A program made the translations under genes and the position numbers. Shown here one piece after another: positions 62,298 through 64,000 of a stretch of DNA of 64,000 bases. The stretch is from Clostridiales bacterium (GTDB lineage Bacteria; Bacillota; Clostridia; Saccharofermentanales; Saccharofermentanaceae): NCBI GenBank assembly GCA_017615755.1, contig JAFZZM010000024.1, positions 123,779-187,778 on the forward strand. Direction: 5' to 3'. Each line of letters opens with the position of its first letter. The stretch's first letter is position 1. The notes under the pieces are model-generated. The model did no database searches, was not told the DNA's origin, and worked only from the letters and a program-made list of their open reading frames with translations.

Positions 62298-63149
62298 TTA
62301 CTCTCTTTCCTCGCAGAAGATTCCGGTCAGAAGCGGCGCGGAAAAGCGGTTCGTGAATAACTCACATTTGCAAAGAAAAGAGAAGTAGATGTGTCTTCCC
62401 TGGCGGCTCAAAGATTCATAGTTCCCCTGTCCTTTTGCCAGGATGACATCTGCCTGATCTAGTGCCTGTTTTGCTTCGTCAGGAAGCATCGTATAGACAG
62501 TACCCGCAATCGGAAGACCATTCCCGATGACATGGGCGACGCGGTCGAGACCGACCGTTTTTGCATCTTCCAAAGTGGCATCGTTCAGGACTTCTTCACC
62601 ACGCACCAGTACGGTAACGGAAAGATCCGGGAAGCGTTTCTTCAGCTGCTCGATGAAGAGCTTGTCCAGGACGATCTCGCCGCAGTTATCCGCGATGAGA
62701 AGAAAGTTTTTTGCCTTCTCGCAATCTGCGATAAAATGGCGGATCACCTCTTCTTCCTGCGGACGATTCTGCACGTTTTCGAAGAGCTCCATCAGGGTCT
62801 CTTCTTTTATGACGTTCATGGCGGCCACATCGATATAGTTGCCGATCCGTGCATAAAGGAGCGCCTGAAGAAGCGGATCCTCCGCGGCCTCGATCTTTTC
62901 ACGGAAAGAATCCTCCATGGAAAGCAGAAGGTCATTGTACTTCTTCTTGACCTCGCTGTAAGAAGATTTCTTCCCGAAGCGTTTCTCGTATTCGAGATTG
63001 AAAAGATACACCAGATACGGCGATGTGTCCTCCGGCTTTCGGGTCCCGATGATCTCCTTCACTTTCGCAAGATAAGAAGAGTCACTGCAACGGTGCGCCT
63101 GCTTATCGTAAAGGCATTCCGCGCAGCTTTCAATGATTCGCATTTCCAT
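62298..63149 (-). CDS. DUF89 (ARMT1-like) damage-control phosphatase
   Basis: A 283-residue protein resembling DUF89/ARMT1 metal-dependent phosphatases that clear damaged sugar phosphates. Conserved segments: CAECLYDKQAHR at the N-terminus, YARIGNYIDVAAMN, LLIADNCGEIVLD (metal-binding Asp-Asn) and VILAKGQGNYESL. Start ATG 63149 follows AGGAG and is preferred over a more N-terminal start at 63206, which would overlap the upstream gene. Confidence 0.88.
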   Translation of the reverse strand: MEMRIIESCAECLYDKQAHRCSDSSYLAKVKEIIGTRKPEDTSPYLVYLFNLEYEKRFGKKSSYSEVKKKYNDLLLSMEDSFREKIEAAEDPLLQALLYARIGNYIDVAAMNVIKEETLMELFENVQNRPQEEEVIRHFIADCEKAKNFLLIADNCGEIVLDKLFIEQLKKRFPDLSVTVLVRGEEVLNDATLEDAKTVGLDRVAHVIGNGLPIAGTVYTMLPDEAKQALDQADVILAKGQGNYESLSRQGRHIYFSFLCKCELFTNRFSAPLLTGIFCEERE

Positions 63150-63163
63150 GTTATTCTCCTGAT

Positions 63164-63544
63164 TCACACCATTTTTCCGTCTTCTACACGAACCGCGATC
63201 TGCCACTCGTCTTCGTACACGATGTTGCCGACGAAGTTGGTATAGACGATATCGTACGGCTGCTCGTACTTATCCATAAGGGCCACAGCCGGTGCGATCT
63301 TTTCGAGCATCACTTTCGTGGTCTCGGTCTTAAAGAAAGTAATGACCGTTTCTCCATTCTGACACGGAACCGGCTCCGGAAGGTTCTCCTTAAACCAATC
63401 GTCGATGTCGCGGAAAAGCTTCTCGTCCTCAGGGGACATGCTGCCATCCTGGATCAAGCGCCAGCCCATAGCAAAGATGCCTCTCGGGTACTGGGTTCTA
63501 TACGCCTTATCTCTACCTTGGATCCGTACAAATTTACACGTCAT
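63164..63544 (-). CDS. Uncharacterised small protein
   Basis: A 126-residue protein I do not recognise. It has no signal peptide or transmembrane segment; the middle is acidic and helical (SPEDEKLFRDIDDWFKENLP). It includes a Trp/Gly stretch (GIFAMGWRL) and ends YEDEWQIAVRVEDGKMV. It has a strong RBS (AAGGAGG) and lies 14 bases upstream of the DUF89 gene, so it is probably a real member of that operon. Confidence 0.6.
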   Translation of the reverse strand: MTCKFVRIQGRDKAYRTQYPRGIFAMGWRLIQDGSMSPEDEKLFRDIDDWFKENLPEPVPCQNGETVITFFKTETTKVMLEKIAPAVALMDKYEQPYDIVYTNFVGNIVYEDEWQIAVRVEDGKMV

Positions 63545-63555
63545 ATTTTTCCTCC

Positions 63556-64000
63556 TTAGATGCGGTTCGAAATAACATACATCTGCATCATCTTATTACA
63601 ATTCTCACTAAAAAACTCTCTTTGAAGTATACCGCCACACTTTTGGATCACGCCGGCAGAAGCAACATTGTCCTTGTAGCAGGATACGAGCACCTCTTCA
63701 ATTCCGACCCTGCGGCAGACTGCCAGTGCGGCTTTTAGCTGTTCAATCGCATAGTGTTTGCGTCTTTCCGTCGGCCGGATCGCATACCCGATATGCCCAC
63801 CTTCCGAGCGGAGAAAATCGTTCAGGCTAAGCCGGATATTCGTCATGCCAATGATCCGGTCATCTTCTTCACGTACAAAGAAGTACGTCAGCGCCGGTAC
63901 CTTCTCCTCCGGAAGATTGGCGATATCCATCTCACTTCTTACATACTCGATCCACTCCTCATAGGTCGATTCTTTAAGAAAGCGGTTCAGACCTCCGGCA
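63556..64000 (-). CDS. GNAT acetyltransferase, 3' part (start beyond window)
   Basis: The last about 148 residues of a GNAT acetyltransferase. Recognisable are FFVREEDDRIIGMTNIRLSLNDFL, HIGYAIRPTERRKHYAIEQL (acetyl-CoA loop position) and IQKCGGILQREF. The start lies outside the window. It is followed by the small uncharacterised gene after 11 bases. Confidence 0.8.
   Translation of the reverse strand, partial: AGGLNRFLKESTYEEWIEYVRSEMDIANLPEEKVPALTYFFVREEDDRIIGMTNIRLSLNDFLRSEGGHIGYAIRPTERRKHYAIEQLKAALAVCRRVGIEEVLVSCYKDNVASAGVIQKCGGILQREFFSENCNKMMQMYVISNRI

Overview
The window reads as one stretch of chromosome from a Gram-positive anaerobe of the Clostridia (Bacillota). The signs are AGGAGG-type ribosome binding sites before nearly every gene, many lipoproteins with Cys lipoboxes, a class B sortase pilus locus, ECF-type vitamin transporters (BioY and another S component), and phosphorolytic cellodextrin use (paired GH94 enzymes). 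GC content looks close to 50%. A plant-fibre gut or rumen bacterium fits, but family and genus cannot be read from the sequence alone.

Layout. 1-5.7 kb: cellodextrin phosphorylase (cut by the window edge), cellobiose phosphorylase and a solute-binding-like lipoprotein. 5.8-6.0 kb: tRNA-Ala(GGC) with its own promoter and terminator. 6.0-9.0 kb: an overlapping apbE / NusG-II / Gx-transporter / nnrE operon. 9.2-12 kb: an Ig-like lipoprotein, Dus and a PAP2 phosphatase. 12.5-15.8 kb: a zinc uptake operon znuA-znuC-znuB-zur with a perfect Zur-type palindrome before znuA. 16-24.5 kb: a large leucine-rich-repeat/DUF4214 surface protein, a PrsA-like foldase, exonuclease III, an asparaginase-family protein with a damaged active site, and a large lipoprotein. 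25.3-34.6 kb: proB and the polyamine transporter potABC, with potD separated from potABC by three opposite-strand surface genes.

35-46.9 kb: GH43 and a pilus operon laid out like the streptococcal FCT-3/4 loci: FctA-like pilin, SipA-like pseudo-signal peptidase (catalytic Ser and Lys replaced), class B sortase and a ~2,490-residue tip adhesin. It is driven by a promoter that sits directly against a 13-base G/C tract. 47-53.6 kb: mntP, a large solute-binding lipoprotein, a degenerate MocR regulator divergent from an ECF S component, bioY with a BirA operator, and a DUF3592 protein. 53.7-57.5 kb: GH36 alpha-galactosidase, a ferredoxin-type aldo-keto reductase and a radical SAM protein. 57.5-64 kb: paired lipoprotein paralogs, GNAT acetyltransferases, a Fic toxin with a 54-residue VbhA-like antitoxin, a P-loop protein and a DUF89 protein.

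Three repeat systems stand out. (1) The octamer GTGCTTTT/AAAAGCAC occurs 34 times by hand count, about 17 times the chance expectation. It falls in all reading frames and in non-coding DNA, and is missing from the big surface-protein genes. (2) Two 3'-flanking arrays, each of five 62-bp units, share a linker and architecture but differ in their stem sequences. (3) Two copies of a composite intergenic element (terminator, TATACCCCC/GGGGGTATA palindrome, octamer, AT-rich inverted repeats) follow the PAP2 and ECF genes. All four of the intergenic elements in (2) and (3) lie between convergent genes.
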